Shown in pieces: positions 8,736 to 17,259 of a DNA stretch of 45,545 nucleotides (the stretch's first letter is position 1; the number at the start of each line of letters is the position of its first letter). The notes under the pieces were generated by a model, which did no database searches, was not told the DNA's origin, and saw only the letters and a list, made by a program, of their open reading frames with translations. The translations under genes and the position numbers were made by a program. The DNA comes from Planctomycetota bacterium (GTDB lineage Bacteria; Planctomycetota; Phycisphaerae; Sedimentisphaerales; Anaerobacaceae): assembly GCA_019456195.1 (NCBI GenBank), contig VRUK01000042.1, positions 1 through 45,545 of the forward strand, written 5' to 3'.

Positions 8736-9511
8736 AAAGTAAATCCGTCAAATATAATGTTACGCCGTTAGAAGTAGGGGCGGTTTACGAACCGCCTCTA
8801 CGGATTCGACGTCAGCTTAGAGCCGGCTTTACACTGATCGAGATTCTTGTGGCTGTGACAATAATCGTTACGATTGTTTCAATGGTTTACGGCAGCTATT
8901 TTGCAACGGCAAAATCAGCCGATGTGTACCAAGTTAGGATGGCTCTGTCCGGACAGACGCGGAAAGTGCTGGACCAGATGGCCCGTCAGATACGCTGCTC
9001 GTACATCGGCGAGGCAATCGAGGACACAGATTTGGCGGGAACAGGGAGCGGCACAAATACAATCAGGAAGGGCCCGGTTATCTATTTTAGTTATGAGCCG
9101 GATGCTCCCGGAAGTGGGACTTTGCATCTGGTAACTACTAATAAGCTTTTCTGCGATGATGGGTATGCGAACGGACTCGTTGATATTGCTTACAAATTTG
9201 ATAAGAACATCGGCACACTTTATCTGAGCCAGAGGAGCTTCGTTGGAATACCCCAGGAGCACCTTGAAGATAGAAATTGGCGGCCGCTTCTCGTCAACGT
9301 TGAGTCTGTAGAATTAGACTTTTTTGATGGGCGGCAATGGTTGACAGAATGGGATTTCGAGCGAAAGAAAAAACTCCCCCTTGCAGTGAAAATTGGTATT
9401 ACCTGCGAGGACGAGAATTCTCGGCAATGCCACTATGGAACTATTGCCTATGTGGGTTGCTCCAGTAACCAGGGCCGGGAAGCTCTGTCTGAAACATTGG
9501 TTGGTAAATAA
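8732..9511 (+). CDS. gspJ: Type II secretion minor pseudopilin GspJ with extended leader
   Basis: GspJ is a minor pseudopilin of the tip complex. The start chosen is GTG 8732, with AGGAGA at 8721-8726 and a 4-base overlap with the gspI stop; a longer frame from 8651 lies inside gspI and lacks such a site. The product has 259 residues. Cleavage is expected at RAG/FTLIEILVAV, which leaves a leader of about 32 residues, far longer than the usual 5-10. Part of this leader (about VGAVYEPPLR) is encoded by a 28-bp palindromic repeat at 8774-8801. The mature part has the GspJ pattern of helix, LDQMARQIR and a C-terminal beta domain with VKIGITCED. The stop shares a base with the gspK start. Confidence 0.87.
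   Translation: MKSKSVKYNVTPLEVGAVYEPPLRIRRQLRAGFTLIEILVAVTIIVTIVSMVYGSYFATAKSADVYQVRMALSGQTRKVLDQMARQIRCSYIGEAIEDTDLAGTGSGTNTIRKGPVIYFSYEPDAPGSGTLHLVTTNKLFCDDGYANGLVDIAYKFDKNIGTLYLSQRSFVGIPQEHLEDRNWRPLLVNVESVELDFFDGRQWLTEWDFERKKKLPLAVKIGITCEDENSRQCHYGTIAYVGCSSNQGREALSETLVGK
8774..8801. repeat. REP-like 28-bp palindrome inside the gspJ leader
   Basis: Arms GTAGGGGCGGTT (8774-8785) and AACCGCCTCTAC (8790-8801) pair across a TACG loop with one G-T wobble. The same general sequence, GTAGGGGCGG followed by its complement, is a dispersed repeat in many unrelated bacterial genomes (recalled, not searched). Here it is read in frame as part of gspJ. Confidence 0.7.
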
Positions 9512-10500
9512 TGAGACTGAAAATAGCAAAAAAAGAACATAACGGATTTGTGCTTGTTGTTGTCCTGAGTATGGTCATCATGCTGGGGATATTGCTCTTT
9601 GGATTCAACCATAAGAGCCGTGCCGGCCTGCTTGCCGCCGATGACTTGCGAAAATCCGAACAGGCACGCAATTATGCAAGAGCAGGCCTGAATATAGCGA
9701 TTGCGGCTGTCAGGAATACCGAAGATTTGCAGACAAACAGGAAGTTACAAAATCTGCTTTCTGGAGAAAATACTGTTTCCATCGATGAGGGGAACTGTTT
9801 AATAACTGTAACCGAAGAAAGCGGCAAGCTCAATATTAACCTGTTGAAAGATGAGAACGGCCAAATGAATAAAAACGTAATAGACCAGTTACTTCGGCTT
9901 ATCGATCTGCTGAATCGCGAGAACTTTGGCGATTTTCATATCAGTTATGAGCTGGTCCCTTCAATTATCGACTGGACTGACAGCGATGATGAGGTTACGT
10001 TTCTGCCCTTCGTAAAGCATGAAAATTCAGGGGCGGAGTCAGATTATTATAGTAACTTGACACCTCCGTATCGCTGCAGGAATAATTCCTTCGAGACAAC
10101 TGAAGATCTCCTGTTGATCAAAGGCGTAACACAGCAGGTTTTCGGCTGCCTGCGGGATTTTATCACGGTGAGAGGTGATGACAAAATTAACATTAATTGG
10201 GCATCAAAGCATGTAATCCAGAGCTTATCGGAGACTATGGATCCTGTTTTGGCTCAGATGATAATTGACCGTCGAAAAATTAAACCTTTTGGCAGCGTTA
10301 TGGAACTGCGCAAAATTCCAGGAATGACGGATAGTATTTATCAGGCAATAGAAAAGACTGTTACGGTTAGCCCTACAAAGCAATACTATCGTGTTACCTC
10401 AGAAGGAACTGTTGACGGGTTCACTTGTACGATAGTTGCTATTCTGGGGAGAGGCACGAAAACCGAAAATGTTGATGTGATTGTATATAAAGAGCTTTAG
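9511..10500 (+). CDS. gspK: Type II secretion minor pseudopilin GspK
   Basis: GspK caps the pseudopilus tip with GspI and GspJ. The 329-residue product starts with a short leader (MRLKIAKKEHNG) and the site NG/FVLVVVLSMVIMLGIL, the membrane helix common to type IV pilin-like proteins. It lacks the glutamate at position +5, as GspK proteins do. The large globular domain contains LNINLL, SIIDWTDSDDE and a helix-hairpin-helix-like segment around FGSVMELRKIPGM, all typical of the family. It starts at ATG 9511 on the last base of the gspJ stop (TAATG), so translation is probably coupled. Confidence 0.92.
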   Translation: MRLKIAKKEHNGFVLVVVLSMVIMLGILLFGFNHKSRAGLLAADDLRKSEQARNYARAGLNIAIAAVRNTEDLQTNRKLQNLLSGENTVSIDEGNCLITVTEESGKLNINLLKDENGQMNKNVIDQLLRLIDLLNRENFGDFHISYELVPSIIDWTDSDDEVTFLPFVKHENSGAESDYYSNLTPPYRCRNNSFETTEDLLLIKGVTQQVFGCLRDFITVRGDDKININWASKHVIQSLSETMDPVLAQMIIDRRKIKPFGSVMELRKIPGMTDSIYQAIEKTVTVSPTKQYYRVTSEGTVDGFTCTIVAILGRGTKTENVDVIVYKEL

Positions 10501-10549
10501 ATATGCGCCAATTGCGTTATTTGTATAAAGATAAGCAGGAGAAGAGATA

Positions 10550-12028
10550 ATGGTTAAGCGGTGTATCGGTATAGATATTGGTGCTTCCTGTTTATGTGCG
10601 GTACAGGTTGTGCGCACAGATGAGGGATTCTGCGTTGAAAAAGCCTTCGGCACACAAATACGCCGAAGTACAGACTCGCCTGAAGAGATGCTGAGGCTGC
10701 TTTTCAACCGATATGGTTTTGACCGGCGCGCGGAGGTTGCAATTTCTATGCCGCATGATACCGTTTTTTTCAGGAACCTGAAAACTGATTCTGTCGGACT
10801 CGAACAAATCCGTGAAGGAAACTGGTTTGCTCTGGAACATAATTTTCCGGTTGGAGCGGAGAAAATCGTTGCTCAGGTATATTCGTACAATCCAACGCCG
10901 GATGGCAAATATTCTGTTCTTACAGCAGCTTCGACCAGGCAATCACTTTACGAAAGACTAAACATCTTCACTGAGGCAAAATTGCGTCCCGGCCTGGTGG
11001 AGGCGGCGATTTTTGCGGTTCATTCAACAGTTGCGGTAAATCACCCGGAAATTATGGCCGGTCAGGCCATCATTGCGTATATAGATGGGTATTATCTTAC
11101 TTTGGCGATAATCAGGGACAACGATATTGTGGTTGTTAGAAGTATTCCGGTTATTACCGAATCTGAAGATGATATAAAGTCTATTCAAAAACAGATGGCC
11201 CATGTCATATCGCGTGAAGCACAGATAACATGGCGAAAAGTGTTCGGAACCGATATCGAGCAGAACACTAAAATTTACCTGATAACAACCGGCCAAACTT
11301 CTGACTATCTGGTGGTAAAGATTGGAAAAAAACTGCGTTCTGAAACCATAGTTGTTGATTGCTATGCCACGGTAGAAAATCTGTCCCGGAATATGGTGGA
11401 TATACCGGTATGTGTTGCAGAAGGTCTGGCTTTAAGGGTTTTGGCGCCTGAACAAACCAAGGGTATTAACTTTCTCGAAGCAGACAAAACAGATGCCGCC
11501 CCGGCATTGAACCTGAGAAAAGAATTTGTTTTTTGTGCAACACTAATATGCGCAATAGCCGTTTTCTTACTGGTTGGGCTGTTTACGCGATTGTCGCATT
11601 TGGAAGCTGCTTATGCACGCGTAAAAAACGAAACCACAGAGATTTTTAAGACGACATTGCCGGATGAGAAAAACATTGTAAATCCCCTTGCTCAGTTAGA
11701 GCAGAAGATCGAGTCGTTCCGCAGGGATTCCCGGCTTTTCGCATCTTTGTCTGATAGCGGTTTATCGCCGCTTGATGCTCTTTACAAAATAAGTGTGAGC
11801 AGTCCTTTGCCCGAAAATATAAAGGTTGATGATATATTGATAGGTGCCGATACAGCCAGGATTAATGGCACCTGCGATTCGTTCGAGCCGGTGTACCAAT
11901 GGCAGCAGCTTTTACAGGAAGACCCCGGCTTCACATTTGTTGACGTGAAGTATATAGAAAAACAATCCAAAAGCGGCCTCGTGGAGTTTACTATGCTGCT
12001 GTCTTTATCGACAGAGGAGCCCAAATGA
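10550..12028 (+). CDS. gspL: Type II secretion platform protein GspL (PilM/PilN-like)
   Basis: GspL couples the GspE ATPase to the inner-membrane platform. The 492-residue product has an N-terminal actin-like domain resembling PilM (residues 1-300, phosphate-binding turn CIGIDIGASCL). One membrane helix follows (about 326-345, VFCATLICAIAVFLLVGLF), then a coiled segment and a small C-terminal ferredoxin-like PilN domain (about 410-490). A good ribosome site (GGAGAAGAG) precedes ATG 10550. It overlaps the next gene by four bases (ATGA). PilM-PilN fusion is the normal GspL design, so a type IV pilus role is less likely given the neighbours. Confidence 0.88.
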   Translation: MVKRCIGIDIGASCLCAVQVVRTDEGFCVEKAFGTQIRRSTDSPEEMLRLLFNRYGFDRRAEVAISMPHDTVFFRNLKTDSVGLEQIREGNWFALEHNFPVGAEKIVAQVYSYNPTPDGKYSVLTAASTRQSLYERLNIFTEAKLRPGLVEAAIFAVHSTVAVNHPEIMAGQAIIAYIDGYYLTLAIIRDNDIVVVRSIPVITESEDDIKSIQKQMAHVISREAQITWRKVFGTDIEQNTKIYLITTGQTSDYLVVKIGKKLRSETIVVDCYATVENLSRNMVDIPVCVAEGLALRVLAPEQTKGINFLEADKTDAAPALNLRKEFVFCATLICAIAVFLLVGLFTRLSHLEAAYARVKNETTEIFKTTLPDEKNIVNPLAQLEQKIESFRRDSRLFASLSDSGLSPLDALYKISVSSPLPENIKVDDILIGADTARINGTCDSFEPVYQWQQLLQEDPGFTFVDVKYIEKQSKSGLVEFTMLLSLSTEEPK

Positions 12029-12570
12029 TACGTTTAGCGCGAAGAGAAAAATTATTGGCCGGAGGCTTGGTTATTTTCATGGCGTCATGGTCTTTGTTTA
12101 CTGTCGCAGTCAAGCCTGCTCTTGCCAGGATTGAGACACTCGGTCGGGTTATACCTGAAAATCAGCAGGAGCTTGAAAAAGTTCGTGCGATAAGCAAGAA
12201 ATATATCTTACTGAACAGCAGGCTCGATAATTTGCACACAAATATTGCTTCGGCAAAGGAAACTATTGAGCTGCTGCCTTTTTTAGAATCATTAATCGAA
12301 GAATGCGGCCTTGCAAAAAATCTTGATACAATGAAAAGGGATGTATTGCAAATAGATTCAAATTACTCCGAGACAATTGTTGAGGTAAGACTGGATAGCT
12401 TGTCGCTTGGCGAGCTTGTTGATTTTCTCCATAAAATAGAATCGTCACAGGTTCGGGCAAGAACAAAAAGTATATATATCAAAAGGAATATGGCAAACAA
12501 AAACCTGCTTGATTCAGTGGTCGAAATACACAGTGCCAAATTATCCCAAAACGAGTTTGCCGGAATGTAA
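12025..12570 (+). CDS. gspM: Type II secretion platform protein GspM (PilO-like)
   Basis: GspM partners GspL in the inner-membrane platform. The 181-residue product has an N-terminal membrane helix (about residues 10-30, LAGGLVIFMASWSLFTVAVK). A coiled-coil region (about 40-85) and a small C-terminal alpha/beta domain follow. The sequence is poorly conserved, so the name rests on size, topology and position directly after gspL with an ATGA overlap. It is the last clear gene of the secretion operon; gspN and the prepilin peptidase gene gspO are not in the window. Confidence 0.75.
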   Translation: MIRLARREKLLAGGLVIFMASWSLFTVAVKPALARIETLGRVIPENQQELEKVRAISKKYILLNSRLDNLHTNIASAKETIELLPFLESLIEECGLAKNLDTMKRDVLQIDSNYSETIVEVRLDSLSLGELVDFLHKIESSQVRARTKSIYIKRNMANKNLLDSVVEIHSAKLSQNEFAGM

Positions 12571-12697
12571 TATTGTGATTTCCAACTCGCCTGTTTCCAG
12601 GCTGGCCCGCCAAAATCATCGATAATCTGCACAAAAATCCCTGCTATTGTAAGCAGGCTCACACAAATTAAAGTTATCTGTCAGGGATTCGAGATTT

Positions 12698-12790
12698 ATG
12701 TTTCTATGGTTGTGGATTTTTATTTTGACGTTGCTGTTGGTTATAGGTATTTTATTACCTAAAAGTATGGTTTTTTCGCGAATCGGCTAA
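12698..12790 (+). CDS. Possible 30-residue membrane micro-protein
   Basis: ATG 12698 to TAA 12788-12790 encodes a peptide that is almost wholly a membrane helix (FLWLWIFILTLLLVIGILL), ending KSMVFSRIG. A weak AGGGA lies about 15 bases upstream. It is the first of two short ORFs between gspM and the DUF4230-like gene. The frame is short enough to be chance, but its composition and end just before the next ribosome site make it worth keeping. Confidence 0.35.
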   Translation: MFLWLWIFILTLLLVIGILLPKSMVFSRIG

Positions 12791-12805
12791 AAAAAGGAGA
12801 ATAAT

Positions 12806-12871
12806 ATGGAGATATTCAACCAAACCGTTTTGCAGATTGAATCATCGACGAAAAACAGAGAGGATATCTGA
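12806..12871 (+). CDS. Possible 21-residue leader ORF
   Basis: AAAAAGGAGA sits five bases before ATG 12806, a near-ideal ribosome site. The frame ends at TGA 12869-12871, one base before the ATG of the next gene (12873). The peptide (MEIFNQTVLQIESSTKNRED plus one residue) has no recognisable feature. It could act as a translational leader for the downstream gene. Confidence 0.35.
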   Translation: MEIFNQTVLQIESSTKNREDI

Positions 12872-12872
12872 A

Positions 12873-13550
12873 ATGTGGTCTGCTATTTATATTACCAGCA
12901 TTGTTGTCATAGGGCTGTTAGCTTTTTTTATAGGAAAAAAAAAGGCTGCCGCGCCAAAGGTTGAATCGAAAACAACAACGTTTTTGATTAAATCCATCCA
13001 GGCAATTGCGGAATTAGCGGTTATTGAATACATAACCGAAGGTGTTACGGAAATTAAAGAAAAGAAGACCAGCCTTATAACCGTACGCTGGAAAAGGGGC
13101 TTACTGAGATATACGGCGAAACTGAAAATCGGTTTTGAGCTGGACCAGATGGATTATACTATTAACGATTTACGAAAGCTGATTCAAATCGTCCTGCCGA
13201 ATCCAAGAATCTTAAGCTGTGAAATCTACAACAGAAAGTTTTACAAGCTGCCTTTGGAGAAAGCGGAAAATGTTCCCTGGAAGTACGGCATAGTCGAAGA
13301 TTTCAGCTCAGATGAAGTGCTTGCACTTGACAGTGAAGCCAGAGAGAATGCCCTTCAGAATGTAAATGAATTCTATGGCCTTGACCTGCTTCGAGACAAA
13401 ACCAAGCTTACCTTCAAGAAGATATTTTCTCTTTCTTATCCCGAATACACAACAGATATATCTATTATCGAAGATCCGTCTTCCCAGGCCGCAGGCGAGC
13501 TTCCCGGCCGGACAGCTTCCGAAGATCAGGTTTCTGATTCCGGAAAATAA
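12873..13550 (+). CDS. DUF4230-like membrane-anchored protein, function unknown
   Basis: The 225-residue product has one N-terminal membrane helix (residues 2-21, WSAIYITSIVVIGLLAFFIG) followed by basic residues. A domain with LIKSIQAIAELAVIEYITEG, KRGLLRYTAKLKIGFEL and a long C-terminal part follows. The pattern of ELxxxEY, then a strand with a GFDL-like motif, then paired PNPRIL strands resembles DUF4230 proteins (recalled, not searched), which are related in layout to stomatin-neighbour proteins. ATG 12873 is preferred over a TTG 36 bases upstream because GAGAGG lies about 10 bases before it. The tail is low complexity. The role is unknown. Confidence 0.6.
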   Translation: MWSAIYITSIVVIGLLAFFIGKKKAAAPKVESKTTTFLIKSIQAIAELAVIEYITEGVTEIKEKKTSLITVRWKRGLLRYTAKLKIGFELDQMDYTINDLRKLIQIVLPNPRILSCEIYNRKFYKLPLEKAENVPWKYGIVEDFSSDEVLALDSEARENALQNVNEFYGLDLLRDKTKLTFKKIFSLSYPEYTTDISIIEDPSSQAAGELPGRTASEDQVSDSGK

Positions 13551-13667
13551 AAAAAAACGGACGGTAAGGCTTTTGACGAAATAGACACTTCGTGGGATTG
13601 AGAAATAACACTTTTCAAAGTTTCTTTTTTTATTTTAATTTGTTCCTTATTCTTTTAATATACTCTT

Positions 13668-14210
13668 ATGTTGGAAAAAGGACTTATCCAGATTTATACC
13701 GGAGACGGCAAGGGTAAAACCACCGCTGCGTTCGGATTGGCACTGCGTGCGGCCGGGCATGGAAACAAGGTACTGATATATCAATTTTTAAAACCACCCT
13801 CTCTTGATATTGGAGAGCGGTTTGCACTGGAATTGGGTGCTGTCGGAATCAGGGCTGAAGCTATCGATATGCCCTGGGATATGTCTGAATCTCTAAAAAA
13901 CGAGCAAGCCGTTGCTCTGATGCGGACCGCAATCAGCGAAGCCCTTGAAAGAATTGCTCAAACTGCGGAAAAAAGGTTTTACGATGTCCTTATACTTGAC
14001 GAGATTGTGTTTTGCCTTTCCAAAGGTCTGGCCAGATTGGAAGATATTAAAAGTATTATTGACAGAAAAGACCCTGCTGTTGAGATTGTTTTGACTGGCA
14101 GAGGCGCGACCGGAGAATTGATAGAGATGGCGGATTTAGTAACGGAAATGAAAAAAATAAAGCATCCGTTTGATAAAGGCCTGCTTGCCAGACGCGGCAT
14201 CGAATTTTAA
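13668..14210 (+). CDS. cobO: Cob(I)alamin/corrinoid adenosyltransferase, CobO type
   Basis: This enzyme transfers the adenosyl group of ATP to cobalt in cob(I)yrinic acid a,c-diamide or related corrinoids, making the coenzyme B12 form. The 180-residue product has the P-loop TGDGKGKTTAA at residues 11-21, the LIYQFLK strand, VLILDEI as Walker B-like region near 110, and LTGRGATGELIEMADLVTEM, all CobA/CobO hallmarks. The length is normal. No Shine-Dalgarno site precedes ATG 13668, yet the P-loop leaves no room for a later start. No cobalamin riboswitch was recognised upstream. A lone cobO usually implies corrinoid salvage or a distant cob cluster. Confidence 0.93.
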   Translation: MLEKGLIQIYTGDGKGKTTAAFGLALRAAGHGNKVLIYQFLKPPSLDIGERFALELGAVGIRAEAIDMPWDMSESLKNEQAVALMRTAISEALERIAQTAEKRFYDVLILDEIVFCLSKGLARLEDIKSIIDRKDPAVEIVLTGRGATGELIEMADLVTEMKKIKHPFDKGLLARRGIEF

Positions 14211-14262
14211 GCATGGATTTTAGGATTAGAAAACAACAAAAGCGTAAACGGGAGCTTTGAGT

Positions 14263-15003
14263 ATGAGTCAAAGTGTTGCTGCAATTATTTGTGCCGCCGG
14301 AGCGAGCAGTAGATTCGGTGGAAAAAGGAAGAAAGCATTTGTCGATGTGGCTGGCAGGGCGGTTTTTCTGAGAACCGTAGAGATTTTTGCCAACCGGGAT
14401 GATGTAAAACAGGTTCTATTAGGCATTTCGTCGGAAGACGAAGAGCTGGTAAATATCAAGTGGGGGCCTAATCTGAAGTTTTACGATACGACAATCTTCC
14501 TGGGTGGTGATGAGCGTTTTGATACCGTCAATAAGGGCATCGAGCTTGTCAAAGATGATATCGATTTTATTGCTGTCCACGATGCCTGTCGATGTTGTGT
14601 TACCCCAGAATTGATTGACAAAGTTATTGCCACTGCCGCTGAAAAAGGCGCTGCCATACCGGCCTGTCCGGTAACAGCGACTATAAAAGAGGCACAGGAT
14701 AACACGATAACCAGGACCGTTGATAGGGAGAATCTTTACGAAGCTCAAACTCCACAGGTCGTTGCGGTTGAACTGCTCAAAAAGGCGTATGAAAATCTGA
14801 AGAATCTGGACCAAAGCAAGATCAGCGATGACGCGCAATTGGTCGAAGCATTAGGCCAAAAGGTGACGATTGTGGAAGCGGACTCTTCTAATATTAAAAT
14901 TACCCGGCAAAGTGATATTGCAATAGCCGAAGCCATTCTCAAGTTCCGGCCCAAGCTTATGCCGAAAGGCCCCGTAGGCCCTTACAGTGAAGCTCAATGG
15001 TGA
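14263..15003 (+). CDS. ispD: 2-C-methyl-D-erythritol 4-phosphate cytidylyltransferase IspD
   Basis: IspD makes CDP-methylerythritol from MEP and CTP in the non-mevalonate isoprenoid pathway. The 246-residue product has the nucleotide-binding start IICAAGASSRFGGKRKKAF. It then has GGDERFDTVNKGI, HDACRCCVTPELI (the usual HDAARP motif with C in place of the second A and of R/P), VTATIKE and the TPQVV segment. ATG 14263 follows GGGAGC; a TTG two codons earlier is less likely. The DACRCC variation in a conserved loop is unusual, but the overall order of motifs is standard. It sits between cobO and a lipoprotein gene. Confidence 0.92.
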   Translation: MSQSVAAIICAAGASSRFGGKRKKAFVDVAGRAVFLRTVEIFANRDDVKQVLLGISSEDEELVNIKWGPNLKFYDTTIFLGGDERFDTVNKGIELVKDDIDFIAVHDACRCCVTPELIDKVIATAAEKGAAIPACPVTATIKEAQDNTITRTVDRENLYEAQTPQVVAVELLKKAYENLKNLDQSKISDDAQLVEALGQKVTIVEADSSNIKITRQSDIAIAEAILKFRPKLMPKGPVGPYSEAQW

Positions 15004-15071
15004 CATTTCAATACACTGGGATGAAACTCAAAGGAAATAAAGTACATATTTATTAAAAAGGAGACTCAAAG

Positions 15072-15761
15072 ATGAGAACAGGAATATTTTTGAAAGCAGC
15101 TATTGTATTAATGATGTTGCTAACTGCGACGACCGGATGTAACGGATTAAGCGAGGTGTTCGGCGGAAAGAAAGTGCCGTTGTTGTTCGAAGCTGATTTT
15201 GAGGATAACGAAATTGGTAACTGGAAGGCTACCGACCCGACAGCATGGAGAATCGAATCCGGAAATGGCTCCAAGGTGCTGGCCCTGCACAAACAGAGTG
15301 AATATGTACCGCAAGTCCGCTCGCCTTTTAATATAAATCTTATTCGGAATGTGATTGTAGGCAGTTTTGTACTGGAGTTAAAGATGCATTCTACCACAAA
15401 GGATTACGGCCATCGGGATATGTGCCTGATTTTCGGACACCAGGATCCGACTCATTTTTATTATGTGCACATTGCCAATCAATCCGATGCTCATGCAAAT
15501 TCCATATTTATTGTTAATGCCGAACCTCGAGTATCTATTGCCCAGACACGAACCGAAGGAACAAAGTGGGATGACGGCTGGCATACTGTGCGATTGGTGC
15601 GCGACGCTGAAAAAGGCACAATTGAGGTCTTCTTCGATGACAGGCCGGAGCCGATAATGACCGCTGTGAACGATCGTTTTGGCTGGGGTGGTATCGGTGT
15701 TGGCTCATTTGACGACACCGGCCAATTTGATGACATTCGACTGTGGGGTATTGAGCAATAA
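15072..15761 (+). CDS. Lipoprotein with LamG-like (concanavalin-fold) domain
   Basis: The 229-residue product begins with a lipoprotein signal (MRTGIFLKAAIVLMMLL) ending at TATTGC, so Cys23 is the likely lipidated residue. The mature part (about 35-229) has FEADFEDNEIGNWKATDP, DPTHFYYVHIANQ, DGWHTVRLVRD and FDDIRLWG. This pattern is typical of jelly-roll laminin-G or DUF1080-like folds that bind or sit near sugars. It has no visible catalytic motif. A strong AAAAAGGAGA site precedes the ATG. The domain is shared in style with the LamG modules at 39637-45370. Confidence 0.72.
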   Translation: MRTGIFLKAAIVLMMLLTATTGCNGLSEVFGGKKVPLLFEADFEDNEIGNWKATDPTAWRIESGNGSKVLALHKQSEYVPQVRSPFNINLIRNVIVGSFVLELKMHSTTKDYGHRDMCLIFGHQDPTHFYYVHIANQSDAHANSIFIVNAEPRVSIAQTRTEGTKWDDGWHTVRLVRDAEKGTIEVFFDDRPEPIMTAVNDRFGWGGIGVGSFDDTGQFDDIRLWGIEQ

Positions 15762-15908
15762 TATCCCCATTTGCCCTAACATAAAGCCATAAGATATCAG
15801 CTTGAGCAAAACCGTTGCCTCTGTTAGACTATTGCCTGTGTGAAATTTGTACCGGAAAGAAAAAATGAAAATCAATTATTCAATTGATCAATTAATTTGA
15901 GGTAACTG

Positions 15909-17189
15909 ATGAATGTACTGTTAATTGGTAACGGTGGGCGTGAGCATGCGATTGCCTGGAAATTAGCTCAATCGAAGGATTTAACCAGGCTTTACATAGC
16001 ACCGGGAAACCCGGGTACTGCACAATGTGGTGAAAATATTCCTATCAGCCCTGATAGTGCCGACGAGCTTTTAGACTTTTCAAATCAGAATGATATTGGT
16101 CTTGTGGTGGTTGGCCCGGAGGACCCTCTTGCCGCTGGCCTTGTTGATAAGTTTGAAGCTGCCGGCATAAAGGCGTTCGGCCCAAGCGGAGGTGCCGCAC
16201 AGCTCGAAGCGGATAAAGCGTTTGCAAAGCAGCTTATGCGATCCAGTTCCATCTCTACGGCTGAGGGTAGATGCTTCGATAGATTCAGCGATGCCAAGGC
16301 ATATATCGCCAGCAGGGACGAATCGGTTGTGGTAAAGGCTGCTGGTCTTGCTAAGGGCAAAGGGGTTTTTGTCTGTGATGATCCTGCAGATGGAATCCTG
16401 GCCGCCGAAAAAATAATGTGTGACGAAATATTCGGAGATGCAGGTAACAAAATCATCGTCGAAGACAAACTGCTGGGCGAAGAGGCATCGATACTTGCCT
16501 TTGTGGATGGGCGAAATATCTATGTTATGGAATCCTCGCAGGACCACAAGGCCATCGGAGACGGCGATACCGGCCCTAATACTGGAGGTATGGGGGCTTA
16601 CTGTCCTGCGCCTGTAGTCACTGATGAGTTGATAAGTCATATAACCAATGAAATTCTTGTCCCGGTGGTTGATGGCATGAATCGAAACGGCACACCGTAT
16701 AAGGGTGTGCTATACGCAGGAGTTATGATTACAGGCGGCGGGCCGAGAGTTCTGGAATTTAACGTGCGCTTTGGCGACCCTGAAACGCAGCCAATTCTTG
16801 CAAGACTCAAAAGCGATTTACTGGAAGTTCTTCTGGCTGTCTGTGACGGCACATTAGACCGGATTACACTCGAATGGGACCGGCGACCGGCTGTTTGTGT
16901 AGTGATGGCTTCTGGTGGTTATCCCGGTGATTATGAAAAAGGCAAAAAAATTGTCGGCCTGGAAGAAGCACAGCAGATTGAAGATGTTATCGTATTCCAC
17001 GCAGGCACCAAAGATATAGACGGAGATATTGTTACAAACGGCGGCAGAGTCCTGGGCGTAACCGCCTTAGGGGATACAATCAAGGATGCAAAGGAAAGGG
17101 CATATAGAGGGGTGGAAAAAATAAAATTCGACGGTGCTTATTGCCGTCGGGATATCGCGGATAAAGCGATTAAAGGAAGTGGCAATTGA
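15909..17189 (+). CDS. purD: Phosphoribosylamine-glycine ligase PurD
   Basis: PurD joins 5-phosphoribosylamine and glycine using ATP in de novo purine synthesis. The 426-residue product starts MNVLLIGNGGREHAIAWKLA, the hallmark N-domain. It continues with VVGPEDPLAAGLVD, FGPSGGAAQLEADKAFAKQL (GPSxxAAxxExSK motif), VVKAAGLAKGKGV, the ATP-grasp core with SQDHKAIGDGDTGPNTGGMG, and LEFNVRFGDPETQ. The size is normal and all motifs are present. GAGGTAACTG directly precedes the ATG. It stands apart from other pur genes here. Confidence 0.97.
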   Translation: MNVLLIGNGGREHAIAWKLAQSKDLTRLYIAPGNPGTAQCGENIPISPDSADELLDFSNQNDIGLVVVGPEDPLAAGLVDKFEAAGIKAFGPSGGAAQLEADKAFAKQLMRSSSISTAEGRCFDRFSDAKAYIASRDESVVVKAAGLAKGKGVFVCDDPADGILAAEKIMCDEIFGDAGNKIIVEDKLLGEEASILAFVDGRNIYVMESSQDHKAIGDGDTGPNTGGMGAYCPAPVVTDELISHITNEILVPVVDGMNRNGTPYKGVLYAGVMITGGGPRVLEFNVRFGDPETQPILARLKSDLLEVLLAVCDGTLDRITLEWDRRPAVCVVMASGGYPGDYEKGKKIVGLEEAQQIEDVIVFHAGTKDIDGDIVTNGGRVLGVTALGDTIKDAKERAYRGVEKIKFDGAYCRRDIADKAIKGSGN

Positions 17190-17259
17190 TTGTCGAATAA
17201 AGTTGGTAGTTGGAAGTTTATAGGTAACGAACAAAGGACTAACAACTACGTATCCTGAA

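Noticed and set aside
12837..12872. TTG start adding 12 residues to the DUF4230-like protein
   Set aside because: The ATG at 12873 begins directly at the membrane helix and has its own ribosome site.
13551..13667. Possible cobalamin riboswitch before cobO
   Set aside because: The 117-base gap shows no B12-box-like element and is too short and AT-rich for the full structure.
16080..16640. 186-residue antisense ORF within purD
   Set aside because: It mirrors the codon pattern of purD on the other strand; purD has all its family motifs.
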